Assembly: GCA_047637875.1 (NCBI GenBank)
Contig: JBLJBH010000024.1
Coordinates: 1-55,550 of the forward strand
Source: UBA7396 sp047637875
GTDB taxonomy: Bacteria > Patescibacteriota > Gracilibacteria > BD1-5 > UBA6164
Reading direction: 5' to 3'
DNA: 55,550 nucleotides
The notes under the pieces were generated by a model. That model was not told where the DNA came from. It did not search any database and was given only the letters and a program-made list of their open reading frames with translations. The position numbers and the translations under genes were made by a program. Positions within the stretch are counted from its first letter, which is position 1; each line of letters starts with the position of its first letter. Below are positions 20,957-29,877 of this stretch, one piece after another.

Positions 20957-21211
20957 TTAGTAATTTTCTTCATTTTCATCATATAATTCCTCATCAAGAA
21001 TATTTTTAAATATTTCTAAAGTATCACTTCAAATTCAATGAACTTCATTATTAGTTAATATAATATCATTTTCTTTATCATAATTGATATAATAAACATC
21101 TCCTCAACCATATTCAATATATTTTTTAATTTCTTTTATAAAATCTCAATCGTTTACTTTTTCAAAAAGTTCTTTTAGTCTATCAAGACTTATCATTTCA
21201 TTTCAATACAT
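20957..21211 (-). CDS. Hypothetical acidic protein
   Basis: 84 aa, starting MYGNEMISLDRLKELFEKVN and ending YDENEENY. The sequence YIEYGGGDVYYINYDKENDIIL followed by NNEVHGIGSDTLEIF resembles small immunity or anti-restriction-like acidic proteins, but no family is recognised. Six glycines are encoded by TGA, including GGG at the centre. It is followed by repeat copy A. Confidence 0.55.
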
Positions 21212-21332
21212 AAATAAAAAAGTTAGAATATAAATATAATACTTTAAAAATATTATATTTATGATTATATTAAAATTTTTTATAATTTAGGAAAAAATTT
21301 TAATAAATGAGAAAAATAAAAGAATAGAGAAA

Positions 21333-21677
21333 TTACTTTTTCCATTCTTGAAATAAATTATCAATTTCTTGATTATTAAACCATAAATGACTATCTAAGT
21401 AATTTGTATAAATTTCATATTCAATATTATGAATATTATATCATAATTCTTCTATTCTTTCTTGATATTCATTAATAAATTGATTTTTAATTTGCTCAAA
21501 CGATTCATAAATAAAAATATTTATATTTAAATCTTGAATATTTGTATATCAATAATTCATAATGATATTTTGAATATCTAAATCAAGATTATATTTTTCT
21601 ATCAAATCATTTAGAAATTTTACATCTAAATATCAACAATTAAGTAATTGATTTAATAAACTTATAACATTTTTCAT
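21333..21677 (-). CDS. Hypothetical protein, paralogue in island 2
   Basis: 114 aa. It begins MKNVISLLNQLLNCGYLDVKFL and ends with YEIYTNYLDSHLWFNNQEIDNLF. The same N-terminal layout and the C-terminal motif YEIFTNYIDSHLWFKNEDIQNLF occur in the protein at 31748-32104 of island 2, so the two are homologues. Each sits near an FtsK-type ATPase gene, which suggests a role in element biology rather than defence. Function unknown. It is preceded by repeat copy B. Confidence 0.65.
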
Positions 21678-21693
21678 AATTAATTAAATTAAA

Positions 21694-21794
21694 CAAATAA
21701 AGTAATTTAAGAAGAAAAACTAATAAAAATAAAAAAAACAAGGTGGAGATTTTGCAAAAATACTACCTTGTTTTTTTATTGAGTTTTTAAAATA
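21694..21794 (-). repeat. Repeated leader/terminator element, copy B
   Basis: Homologous to 20827-20923. The hairpin pairs CAAGGTGG with CTACCTTG around a loop holding TTTTGCAAAA, followed by a T run. No gene lies directly upstream on the minus strand, so here the hairpin is more likely a 5' leader than a terminator. Confidence 0.55.
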
Positions 21795-22097
21795 ATTATC
21801 TTTTTTGTTTTATTAATTATTGAAAATTATTCATAATGATATTTACTAATAATTCTTAATGATAATCAATTCATTGAAAAATATTAATGTGATAATTACT
21901 AATGATTAAAATAATTCATAATGAAATAAATCCTTGAAAAGTATTGATATAATAATTACTAATAATTCATAATGAAACAATTCCTTGTCTTTTTAGAAGT
22001 ATTAAAATTATGTATAAGTGATATTATTATACTATATATTATAGTTCTAATATTGTGTTCTTATATATAATAAGATAAAGTAATTATATTTGTATTG
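21795..22097. other. AT-rich region with short repeats at island 1 right end
   Basis: No gene seen. It holds several copies of motifs like TAATGATTA, TTCATAATGA and AATTACTAAT, then ATTATTATACTATATA and TATAGTTC, a sequence also found at about 27,110 in front of the second recombinase tail. The motifs could be recombinase or replication-protein sites. Confidence 0.5.
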
Positions 22098-22364
22098 CTA
22101 TTTTGCCTTTGATTTTTTATAAAATTCTTTTGGTTTTCATCTATATTCACTATAATATCAATAATCATCACTATATAGATTGGTAACTTGAAAATCTTTT
22201 TTTTCTTCTAAAAATGTTCTCAATCTTGCTATCAAGGCGAGCCATAAACTTTTTTGTGAAAAATCGATGTTTTTAAAGAAATTAAAAGGTGCTTTTAGCT
22301 GATAGCTAAGCACTTTTTTATTTCACAATATTAAGTTCGCAACTGTGTTAAATATCAAACTACT
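22098..22364 (-). pseudogene. C-terminal fragment of a large serine recombinase
   Basis: 88 codons without a start, entered through a TAG at 22365-22367. It reads VANLILGNKKVLSYQLKAP, then FNFFKNIDFSQKSLWLALIA, then RLRTFLEEKKDFQVTNLY and YYSEYRGKPKEFYKKSKAK. The first part matches the end of recombinase 1 (VENCFLGSKKVLSYQLKAP) and the rest matches the tail of recombinase 3. It spans the right 42-bp repeat. Excision at the repeats would join recombinase 1 in frame to this tail. It may instead be a relic of a third recombinase. Confidence 0.7.
22279..22320 (+). repeat. Right 42-bp direct repeat of island 1
   Basis: 39 of 42 bases match 4027-4068. It keeps a terminator fold with TTAGCT/AGCTAA in place of TTAGTT/AACTAA, so the change is compensated on both sides. 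Confidence 0.75.
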
Positions 22365-22532
22365 CTACAAAAATTATCTGATAAAGTAGAAAATTGAGAA
22401 TTAGAAGCATATATTTTAGAATTAGTTGACCTATATTGAGAAACAAAAAAAGTAGAATTTCTTTTGGATTTATATTCTTTCAGTATTTTATATTTAGAAA
22501 ATAGAAAAATTATTCTGTATAAAAATATATAA
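22335..22532 (+). pseudogene. 5'-truncated gene fragment
   Basis: 65 codons open from a TAA at 22332 to TAA at 22530 with no start codon. It reads KYQTTLQKLSDKVENGELEA, then YILELVDLYGETKKVEFLLD, with two TGA glycines, and looks like genuine coding sequence. It abuts the right edge of island 1, so it may be the remnant of a gene cut by integration. I do not recognise the family. Confidence 0.4.
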
Positions 22533-22621
22533 TTTAAAGTTGTCAATAATAAATCTATAATAACTTTTTATATTTATTAAGCCATTTTCTAAAAATAATA
22601 TAAAAAAGTGTATAAAATCTT

Positions 22622-22649
22622 TTGACTTTGTATATATTATGAATATAAT
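22622..22649 (+). promoter_or_regulatory. Strong promoter of a candidate small RNA
   Basis: TTGACT (22622-22627) and TATAAT (22644-22649) with 16-nt spacing. It is one of the best sigma70-type promoters in the window, and no ORF follows before the terminator at 22819-22848. Confidence 0.65.
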
Positions 22650-22655
22650 AAGCAT

Positions 22656-22848
22656 ATGTAAATAAGATAAATTATTTACTAGTTTGAGAAAAAAATATAA
22701 ACCAACTAAATTAGTTTTTGAATTATAATACTTGTAATTCGATTATTCTCAAACTTAACATAAATTAACTAAATTAGTTAATAACTAAACATCTTACTCT
22801 ATAGTTTGTAAGTAGTATAAAAAAGAAGTTTTAAAAAACTTCTTTTTT
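22656..22848 (+). ncRNA. Candidate structured small RNA
   Basis: About 190 nt between a good promoter and a strong terminator (AAAAAAGAAGTTTT/AAAACTTCTTTTTT, 22819-22848), with no credible ORF. It starts with hairpin GTAAATAA/TTATTTAC (22658-22679), then AGTTTGAGAA (22681-22690) pairs with TTCTCAAACT (22746-22755) around an inner AACTAAATTAGTT element that recurs afterwards. The size and shape would fit a 6S-like or other regulatory RNA, but no family is recognised. Confidence 0.5.
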
Positions 22849-22982
22849 GTTTTGTAAAAATTCTCTAAAATGAAAAGTTAGTTTCTTTGCTAGAAATAAA
22901 GAAGATTATATGTGAAATATTTGTAAAAAATAAACATATATGATACACTTAAGTAAATATAGAAAATTTGAAATTTAACTTT

Positions 22983-23255
22983 ATGAAAGATGAATTAATA
23001 AAAATCCTTATATGACTTCATAATAATGATTCTTGGGATTTAGCACAGATGTTTGCAAAATGACTATATAATAATACCTTTAAAGAATCATACATTGACT
23101 CAATACTATGATTTTTAAACATTGCTTCAAGACTAACACAAGATAGTAAGAAACAAGAGAACCTAAAAAATGCAATAACAAAATTACAACAACTAAAAGC
23201 ACAAGAACGACAAGAAAATGAAAATCCTGATGAAATACTAGAACAACTATTTTAA
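22983..23255 (+). CDS. Hypothetical small helical protein
   Basis: 90 aa, starting MKDELIKILIGLHNNDSWDLA and ending PDEILEQLF. The C-terminal half is a charged coiled coil rich in Q, K and E (NAITKLQQLKAQERQENENP). Three TGA glycines. It precedes two larger genes by 35 nt and probably shares their operon. Function unknown. Confidence 0.65.
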
Positions 23256-23290
23256 AACAATTTAAAAATTTAATTATTTCTCTAAAAACT

Positions 23291-25948
23291 ATGTCAAATC
23301 TAGAAGTTTTATGATTAGAGCAGTTTGATACGAACAAAGATAAAGTTCTCTCTTTACAAGAAGTGGAGAATATTTTTGCGAGTTGACAATGAGAAACTTT
23401 TAAAAAAATGTTAAATAGAACTCCTGACAATCCTACAGATAAAGAAGTATTAGATAAAGCATTTTTTGCAATAGCAGATGGTTTTAAAAAAGGACTATTA
23501 GAAGATGGAGTCATAGACAAAACAGATATTTGAATGACTTATGTAGTTCAAATTATTTGAGTAGTTAGATGAATTTATTCAAAAGATAATTTTGATTGAG
23601 TATGGTGACCAGAAACAGAAAGAGTTTTTCAAACAAGTTTTTCTACTGAAGAAAAAAGTAAATTAAAAATAGTTTGAGAAATAACTGCTTGACCTCACAA
23701 ACAACCAAAAGAAGTCTCACAATCTAAGGAAACAACTAAACCAAATCAAACTGAAAAAGTAATGGAATCAGAAAATAAAATAGCAGTAGTATTAAGAGAA
23801 AAATTAGAAAAATTATGAGTAAGTACAGAACTAATAAAACAAATAAGTGAAAATGCTGATAAATTCAAAAAAGTATTTCCTGAAATTGATTTATACATTT
23901 CTCAATGAAAGATTTGAGAAGCAAGAATATTTTTAGAAAAAAATTCTGATAGACTAAAAGAAATAAAAGATGAAAAATTATCTTGAGTATTCAAGGTTAT
24001 AATAGATGCTTTAAAAATTGCAGAAATTGTAGATAATCCTGAAAAAATGGAATTATTAAAAGCAAAACAAAAAGCCCAAATAGTTCTTGATAACTTTGAA
24101 ATTATAAATAGTGATGATAGCATTGTTTGGTTAAAAGATGAAAAAAGTTTATACTTTGATTTCCAAACAAAAATAGAAAAAATAATGCACAATTCTAATA
24201 TAAATGCTAAAGAACTAGTATCACAAATAAAAGAGGAAACAAAGAAGTTTGAAGCAAATGTAAGAACTTTTGTTTACAAGCAAAATCCATTACCAAAATG
24301 AGATCCAAGACTTGATGTGCATTATAGAGATACTATAATGATAAACGATGACCATATAGCAAGAATAAATGCAAGATTTGTAAAATTCTGACAAGTGCTT
24401 GATAAAGTTATGAGTAATCCAAATCTGAAATCATCTGAACAAATAGCAACATTAAGTTTAAACTCTTTTGTAGATACTAAGCATGATAATCCTTTTACAA
24501 ACAAAGATTTAAGATTAGCTGATAAAGAAATGACATCAACTCTAAGAGAAAAAATGAGAAATAATTTTAGAACTATTTATGATGTAGAATTTAATAAAGA
24601 AGTTTCTAGCAAATATACTCCTGAACAACTAAAGAAAAAAGTAGAAGAAGCAAAACAAGAAATCAAAAAAACAAAACCTAATATTAAATGAGATGAACTA
24701 GAATTAAGAGCATTATATTACACTCAAAAACAACTAGAACAAGAATTTGAAGAAAATATATTTACAAATCTATCTAAAAATTCAAGTATTAAATGAGAAC
24801 AAAAACAAGAACTAGATAAATACATAGATTTATTTGACCCTAAAAATGAATTTTTTAATATTTGAATTGATTGAAAAAACAATATACTAGAAGAAACAAT
24901 ATCATTACCACTTACAGCATTTGCAATTTGAAGAATATCTAAACTATTATTTTGAGCAACACAAGCAACTTGGATTTGAGCACTTTGAGTAGACTTTGCA
25001 GAGTGAGCTTGATTTGAATTAATAACAAGAGCGAGACAAACAAGATGAACTTTTGAAAATTATACAGCAAAAGATTTTATGATTTGAAGTATAATATGAG
25101 CAGGTTTATTTTGAGCAATGAGACGGGACAAAATACCATTAAAATGATGATGAGAAATATCATTAAAATTTTCAGCAGATACATTAAAAAACAGATGAGC
25201 AAATCATTTAATTGAAGCAGGAATGTTTACTTGAATAGAATGGATATGAACTTATTTATGATACGATCAAAATATATTTGAAAATGAACAAGCAGAAAAA
25301 ATATTAAACAATATTTGAATATTATACCTTGTAAAACTTTGATATTCTCCTCGTGAACTTTGATGAGTATTACCTCCAAAAACACAAGAGATGAAAGAAA
25401 CAAGTCAAGTAATTAGATGAAAAGAATCACCAGCAAAGATGAAATGAGTTTGAGCAACTTCGGCAGACTGATGAGTAAGTATATGAATCAAAGATGCTTT
25501 ATGAGGAAATATAGAAAATGTAATGAACTGATTTAGATGAACTCATACTCAGATAAATTCAGAATTTCAAAGATTATTACAAAGTGGAAAAGATAGTCAA
25601 ACTTTGAGAGTTGAAGCAAGTGGACTTATAAAGAGTATGGTAGAAACAAGAGTTAGAGAATTAGAATTACAATGAATCAAAGTAAATACCCAAGCTGAAC
25701 TTAATTATATAGCAACTTACAAACTTCAAAGAATTGCTGAATTTAATAGATTGATTCAAGAAAAAGAAAGCACTGGAAAAATACCAAAAGAAATTGATAT
25801 GAAGTTAGAATGATTTGATAAATGAAAGGATTTAACTTGGAAATTTAGGTTAGAAAGTCCTGAGAGAATGGATAGAATTTTATGAGAAGCTATTGAAAGA
25901 TTTAGAAAAAAAGAAGAAATAAACAGAGATAATAAAATATTAAATTAA
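23291..25948 (+). CDS. 885-aa hypothetical protein with an EF-hand
   Basis: The N-terminus holds a canonical 12-residue EF-hand loop, DTNKDKVLSLQE (about residues 13-24), so calcium binding is likely. A linker PKEVSQSKETTKPNQTEK and long charged helices (about 150-500) follow. Residues of about 540-720 are rich in glycine and hydrophobics (FAIGRISKLLFGATQATGIGALG, KDFMIGSIIGAGLFGAM), which could be membrane-interacting or pore-like segments. No signal peptide is seen. About 45 glycines come from TGA. It lies between the two islands, in one operon with the genes at 22983 and 25959. I know no family; a large structural or surface-related protein is possible. Confidence 0.7.
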
Positions 25949-25958
25949 TAATAAAACT

Positions 25959-26888
25959 ATGTGAGATTTACAAATATCTAAACCAGAAATAATACAACAA
26001 GTTTCTTGAGAACAAAAAAGTCCTCAAGAGGTTTTAAATAGTGTAGTAGAACAACAAAGACAAACTATTATTGAATGAATAAAAAGAGATATTTTAAGAG
26101 ATTGAATTTCTCCAAAAAGAGTCGAAGAATTACAATATGATGTTATTTGAAATATTTGAGTAATAGTTTCTAGAGGAAAATTAGCATATTTATATAAATA
26201 CTCAAAAGAAAATTGAGTTGAATTTTATACAACTTTTCCTTGATTACAAAAAGATGATGATTTACCATTTGCATTAAAAGAAACTTGATATGAATTAAAA
26301 GATTGAAAGCTGTTTATATGATGAAAAGAAATCCCTCAATTTTTATGAAATTCACAAATAAATCCTGTGTTTGTAAAATGAATAGATGATATTAATTTTT
26401 ATGCTAATATTCAATGAATATTTTGAATGGTGAAAGTTATTCAAAAGTGAAAGAAACTAGAAGAATTCAGTATATCATATTTTGAAAAAACTATAATTTG
26501 ATGACTTTCAAGAATAAAAGATGTTATGTATTTTGCATGAAAATGATATATACCTCAAAAAAAAGATGTGCTTAGATTATTAAAAAGAGCCATTCAAGAA
26601 CTTCCAAATCAGTGTAGTGATATGAGATTTGTAAGAAATCCTAAATGACAAGATGTTTGAATGGAAGTAACTAAACAAGAACTTGATGAATATTTAAGAC
26701 CTACACAATGAGCCCCACTCATAACTCAAAAAATGTATGATGATTGTTTAAAAAGAATTGAAGCAAGAGATAGAAAAATTCAAGAAGAGCAAAAATTAAA
26801 AGAATGAACTAAATGAGAGATTAAAATTGAAAAAGAAAGAAAGAGTTTTAGTGATAGAGCTATGGAAGTTATAAGGTGAATATTTTAA
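25959..26888 (+). CDS. Hypothetical protein of the same operon
   Basis: 309 aa, 10 nt after the 885-aa gene. It begins MGDLQISKPEIIQQVSGEQK and has a central alpha/beta region (ELQYDVIGNIGVIVSRGKLA, YTTFPGLQKDDDLPFAL) with a mildly hydrophobic stretch FYANIQGIFGMVKVI. The C-terminus is basic and coiled (KRIEARDRKIQEEQKLKEG). No membrane helix or known motif is certain. Its tight spacing implies it works with the 885-aa protein. Confidence 0.65.
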
Positions 26889-27187
26889 AAATACTCATGA
26901 TAAGGTATTATTATAAAAAAGTATCATCAATTAATGTTAACTACAATTATTAATGATTAACTATAAAAAAATATCTCACTCACTTTTTCAATCTACTGAA
27001 ATTATTATTAATGATATAACTAATATTAATGAAATTACTCATTATTAATGATTAGCTATGAAAAATAAATTCATGTAATTTTCAATCTATTGATTTTTAT
27101 ATAAGTGAAATTATTATACTATATACTATAGTTCGACTATTTTAGTCTTATAGATAATAATATAAAGTAATTATATTTGTATTACTA
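26889..27187. other. AT-rich region with TTAATGATTA repeats at island 2 left end
   Basis: No gene seen. It contains repeated TTAATGATTA-like motifs and then ATTATTATACTATATACTATAG before the recombinase 3 stop. The same order of features precedes the recombinase tail at 22.1 kb. Confidence 0.5.
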
Positions 27188-28906
27188 TTATGACTTTCAT
27201 TTTTTATAATATTCTTTTGGTTTTCACCTATATTCACTATAATACCCATAATCATCATTATAAAGATTGGCAACATTGAACTCTTTATGTTCTTCAAAAA
27301 AAGTTCTCGACTTTGTAATTGTGGTGAACCATAATCAAATAAACTCTTTACGGGCATCAGTATCATGCATATTGATGCTCTTATTATTTGGTTCTAACCT
27401 ACCAATTCCTCATTTTTTATCTTTAAGATCTTCAGAGATTACTCTAAACCAAGGATTCAGTTCTATAGCCACTTTTCAATCAGAAATCACAAAGTTCCTC
27501 CCCAAAGTAGTAAGTATTAATTTTTTATCTGAGATACTTCCATTTACAAATCTTTCTTTCATTTTTGATATAAAATCAAAAATTTTAAATGTAACATCTC
27601 AAACATTATCTCATTTCTCTTCTAACTTAATTCTTTCTTGTTTTAATTTTCTTATAGAATCTCTATATTTATTTTTTTCAGATAGAAATTCTTCCTCATC
27701 AATTAATCATCTTATCACTAAACTGGTTAATTTAGAAAGCTCTCATTCTTCTTTTAAAATAGAGGAATTTAATGATTTTATCTGACTCGTAATAAACATA
27801 CTATCTTTTTCAAAATCATTTTTTAGAATACTTAGTCCCCATTCTTTAAAAGAATCTATAATTTCAATTCTACTTATAAGATCAATAATCTGAACTTCTA
27901 AATCATATGCATTTAAATATTTCTGACTACATCTCAAATGGCGTCTTTTCTTAGTACAATGATAGTATATATATTCTCTTTCTTGATTGGTTTCCTTTAT
28001 ATATTTTTTCTTCATTTCAGCAGTTATACTACATCCACATTCTCAACATTTCATCATTCATGTAAAAGGAAATTCATATGTTTTTGCTCTTGGTTTTCCT
28101 CTCGCTCATAGTATATCTTGAACTCTATCATACTCAGTTAGTGTTATCATTGGAACATGAGTTCCTTTTATAAGCTCTCATTTATAGTAATAATGTCCCG
28201 AGTAAAATATATTGTGAAATAACGCAAAAGTTCCAGCAAGTGATAGAATATTATCTTTAGTACTTTTCTTTCCAGGTCTTGTTCTTAATCAATACTCTTC
28301 ATTTACTATTTTGTTAATTTTTGGAACCGTTAAACTTCCAGTTAACATTAAATCCCATACCTTTCTAACTATTGGGAATCTTTCAGGATCAATTTCAATA
28401 GTTCTTTCCCCTTTATTATTTATATATCACAAAGGAACTCTAGTTGGTCTAATCCCTTTTTCATATTTACTATTCATTCCTCTCAAAACATTCTTTTTTA
28501 AATCAAGAATGTATTGATTAGCCATTCATGTTTCAACGCTCATTAAAAGTCCTGCATCTACTGGATTATATTCTCTATCATTGGTAATAATTCTATTTAT
28601 TTTTCCTGTTTGTAGCATATATTGTACTGATCCAGTATCAATTGGATTTCTAGATAATCTATCAAGTTTCCAAGTAATAATACCTGTAGCTTTTCATTGA
28701 TTGATTTGTAATATCATATTATTAAATTCTTCCCTTCAGGGAGCTTTCGCACTTTTACTCTCAATGAAAGTTCATACAATATCTAATCATAAATAATCAG
28801 CCTTTGATTTCATAACATTTATCTGATCTTCTAGTGATTGTACTTGTCTATCTTCACTTTCTTGCGATTTTCTTACATAGAGAAAGTATTTTATATTTTC
28901 ACTCAT
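27188..28906 (-). CDS. Large serine recombinase 3
   Basis: 572 aa. LYVRKS carries the catalytic serine at residue 14, followed by SLEDQINVM and KLDRLSRNPIDTGSVQYML, as in the resolvase domain. VPLGYINNKGERTIEIDPE and FHNIFYSGHYYYKGELIKGTH are the recombinase domain, and CGECGCSIT...YHCTKKRRHLRC is the zinc ribbon. A coiled coil and a tail (SRTFFEEHKEFNVANLYNDD, YYSEYRGKPKEYYKK) complete it. The tail encodes the 89-bp repeat found again at 46.5 kb. It should integrate and excise island 2. It is the last gene of an operon-like series from 32104. Confidence 0.92.
27220..27308 (+). repeat. Left 89-bp direct repeat of island 2
   Basis: 88 of 89 bases are identical to 46511-46599. On the minus strand it encodes RTFFEEHKEFNVANLYNDDY and the next residues of recombinase 3. 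Confidence 0.85.
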
Positions 28907-28924
28907 ATTCAATAATTAAAAAGT

Positions 28925-28955
28925 AAAAAAGTAGCTTTAAATAAAGCTACTTTTT
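28925..28955. terminator. Hairpin between recombinase 3 and upstream genes
   Basis: AAAAAGTAGCTTT/AAAGCTACTTTTT with a short loop and T run. It would end most transcripts from the upstream small genes before recombinase 3. Confidence 0.75.
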
Positions 28956-28958
28956 GTG

Positions 28959-29135
28959 TTATTCTACAACAACTGAATCGTTTGTTATAGTAGGTTTTAA
29001 AACTAATCTCATTAGATTTAGTAAACTGATTTGAGAGCTTAGAGCTTCTTTATCATCCAAATCAATACCAAATTTTCGTTTGTATATTGATTTAAAACTT
29101 CGCAGATCTTCTGCAGTAAGTTGGTATGCATTCAT
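28959..29135 (-). CDS. Small hypothetical protein
   Basis: 58 aa, starting MNAYQLTAEDLRSFKSIYKR, then KFGIDLDDKEALSSQISLLN, ending VVVE. It uses GGT rather than TGA for its glycine. The opening TAEDLRSFKSIYKRKFGIDL is often seen in small element-borne proteins that set the number of repeats or regulate recombinases, but I cannot name a family. It lies just upstream of the terminator before recombinase 3. Confidence 0.6.
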   Translation of the reverse strand: MNAYQLTAEDLRSFKSIYKRKFGIDLDDKEALSSQISLLNLMRLVLKPTITNDSVVVE

Positions 29136-29139
29136 AGGA

Positions 29140-29367
29140 TTAATTTTGGTTAGGAAATTTTGGAGCAGAAGTAAATAGTTGCTCTAAATCTAAATTGTTA
29201 TCAATAGCATTCAAGAAAAATGAGTTTAATATTACTTCTAAATCAGTTGAGTTAATTTTTTCCATACATTTTTCAATATATGCCTTGCGATTTTCAAAGT
29301 TTTCACTTCATTTTAAAGAATTTAAATATAAGATAACCTCGTTTTTAATATCTTGGATTGATTCCAT
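29140..29367 (-). CDS. Small hypothetical protein
   Basis: 75 aa, MESIQDIKNEVILYLNSLKG, then NRKAYIEKCMEKINSTDLEV, ending FTSAPKFPNQN. Mostly helical and charged. It sits 4 nt before the start of the next gene's region and is in the same series as the genes at 28959 and 29394. Function unknown. Confidence 0.6.
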
Positions 29368-29393
29368 ATGATTATTAAGTTATGAAATATAAA

Positions 29394-29669
29394 TTACTGG
29401 ATTTTACAACGAGAAAGTCTTTGATAGTTTTTTCAAACATATAAAAATATATTAATACTAATATATTTTATTCATTTCTCTTTGTAAATTTCGAACTTTT
29501 CACTATTTCTTCTGATATACTGAGTCAGCATATTTTTAGAAATTCATGAAATCGATAAGACAAAAGATTCTCTTACAAAAAGCTTTCATAAATGAGTTAC
29601 CTCAAGCATTTTTGATACTCCGTTTGTTTGAGTTTTAACGTAGATTTGTTCTACTTCTGAATATAACAT
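29394..29669 (-). CDS. Small hypothetical protein, possibly DNA-binding
   Basis: 91 aa. SKMLEVTHLGKLFVRESFVL then SISGISKNMLTQYIRRNSEK could form a helix-turn-helix, and the basic C-terminus (KEKGIKYISINIFLYVGKNY, QRLSRCK) would suit nucleic acid binding. No family is certain. The GC-rich structured region at 29700-29815 lies directly upstream and may be its 5' leader. Confidence 0.5.
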
Positions 29670-29699
29670 ATAATATTTATTATTAAAAATATAAACAGA

Positions 29700-29815
29700 C
29701 CTCAGTGACAGGGTTTATATAAATATACAAGCCATTTCTATCACTTCAGTGCTACCCAAGGAGTATCCCCATTTTACGGGGGTATTCCTCAAATAGGCTT
29801 TTCTTGGTTCCATCT
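29700..29815 (-). ncRNA. Structured GC-rich leader or small RNA
   Basis: On the minus strand AAGCC/GGCTT encloses a 12-bp hairpin, AGGAATACCCCC/GGGGATACTCCT, and AGTGATAG can pair with CTGTCACT further on. No T run follows the hairpin. G/C content is far above its surroundings, which suggests conserved RNA or a protein-DNA site such as a transfer origin. No known riboswitch is recognised. Confidence 0.45.
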
Positions 29816-29877
29816 TTTCATATATAATAGGTTAATTATTACAAAAAAATGAAGTGGTTTATGGGAAATTTTTGACG

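Larger units (their letters stand above)
4027..22320. mobile_element. Island 1: recombinase, R-M, CBASS-like and ATPase genes
   Basis: About 18.3 kb between two 42-bp direct repeats (4027-4068 and 22279-22320). It sits directly downstream of a tRNA gene, carries serine recombinases at one end, defence systems in the middle and an FtsK/HerA-type ATPase plus a replication-relaxation-like gene. UGA codons are as frequent as in the core genes, so it comes from a host with the same code. Boundaries are inferred from the repeats. Confidence 0.7.

Noticed and set aside
21795..22012. Possible CRISPR array from repeated AT-rich motifs
   Set aside because: Repeat units are short, irregular in length and spacing, and no cas genes are present.
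23080..23520. 146-aa minus-strand ORF
   Set aside because: It overlaps two plus-strand genes that form one operon with good codon pattern; its product is a low-complexity hydrophobic shadow.
27267..27785. 172-aa plus-strand ORF
   Set aside because: It is antisense to serine recombinase 3, which has complete family motifs.
28959..29669. Relaxase or replication initiator among the small genes
   Set aside because: No HUH or tyrosine motif and the proteins are too short.
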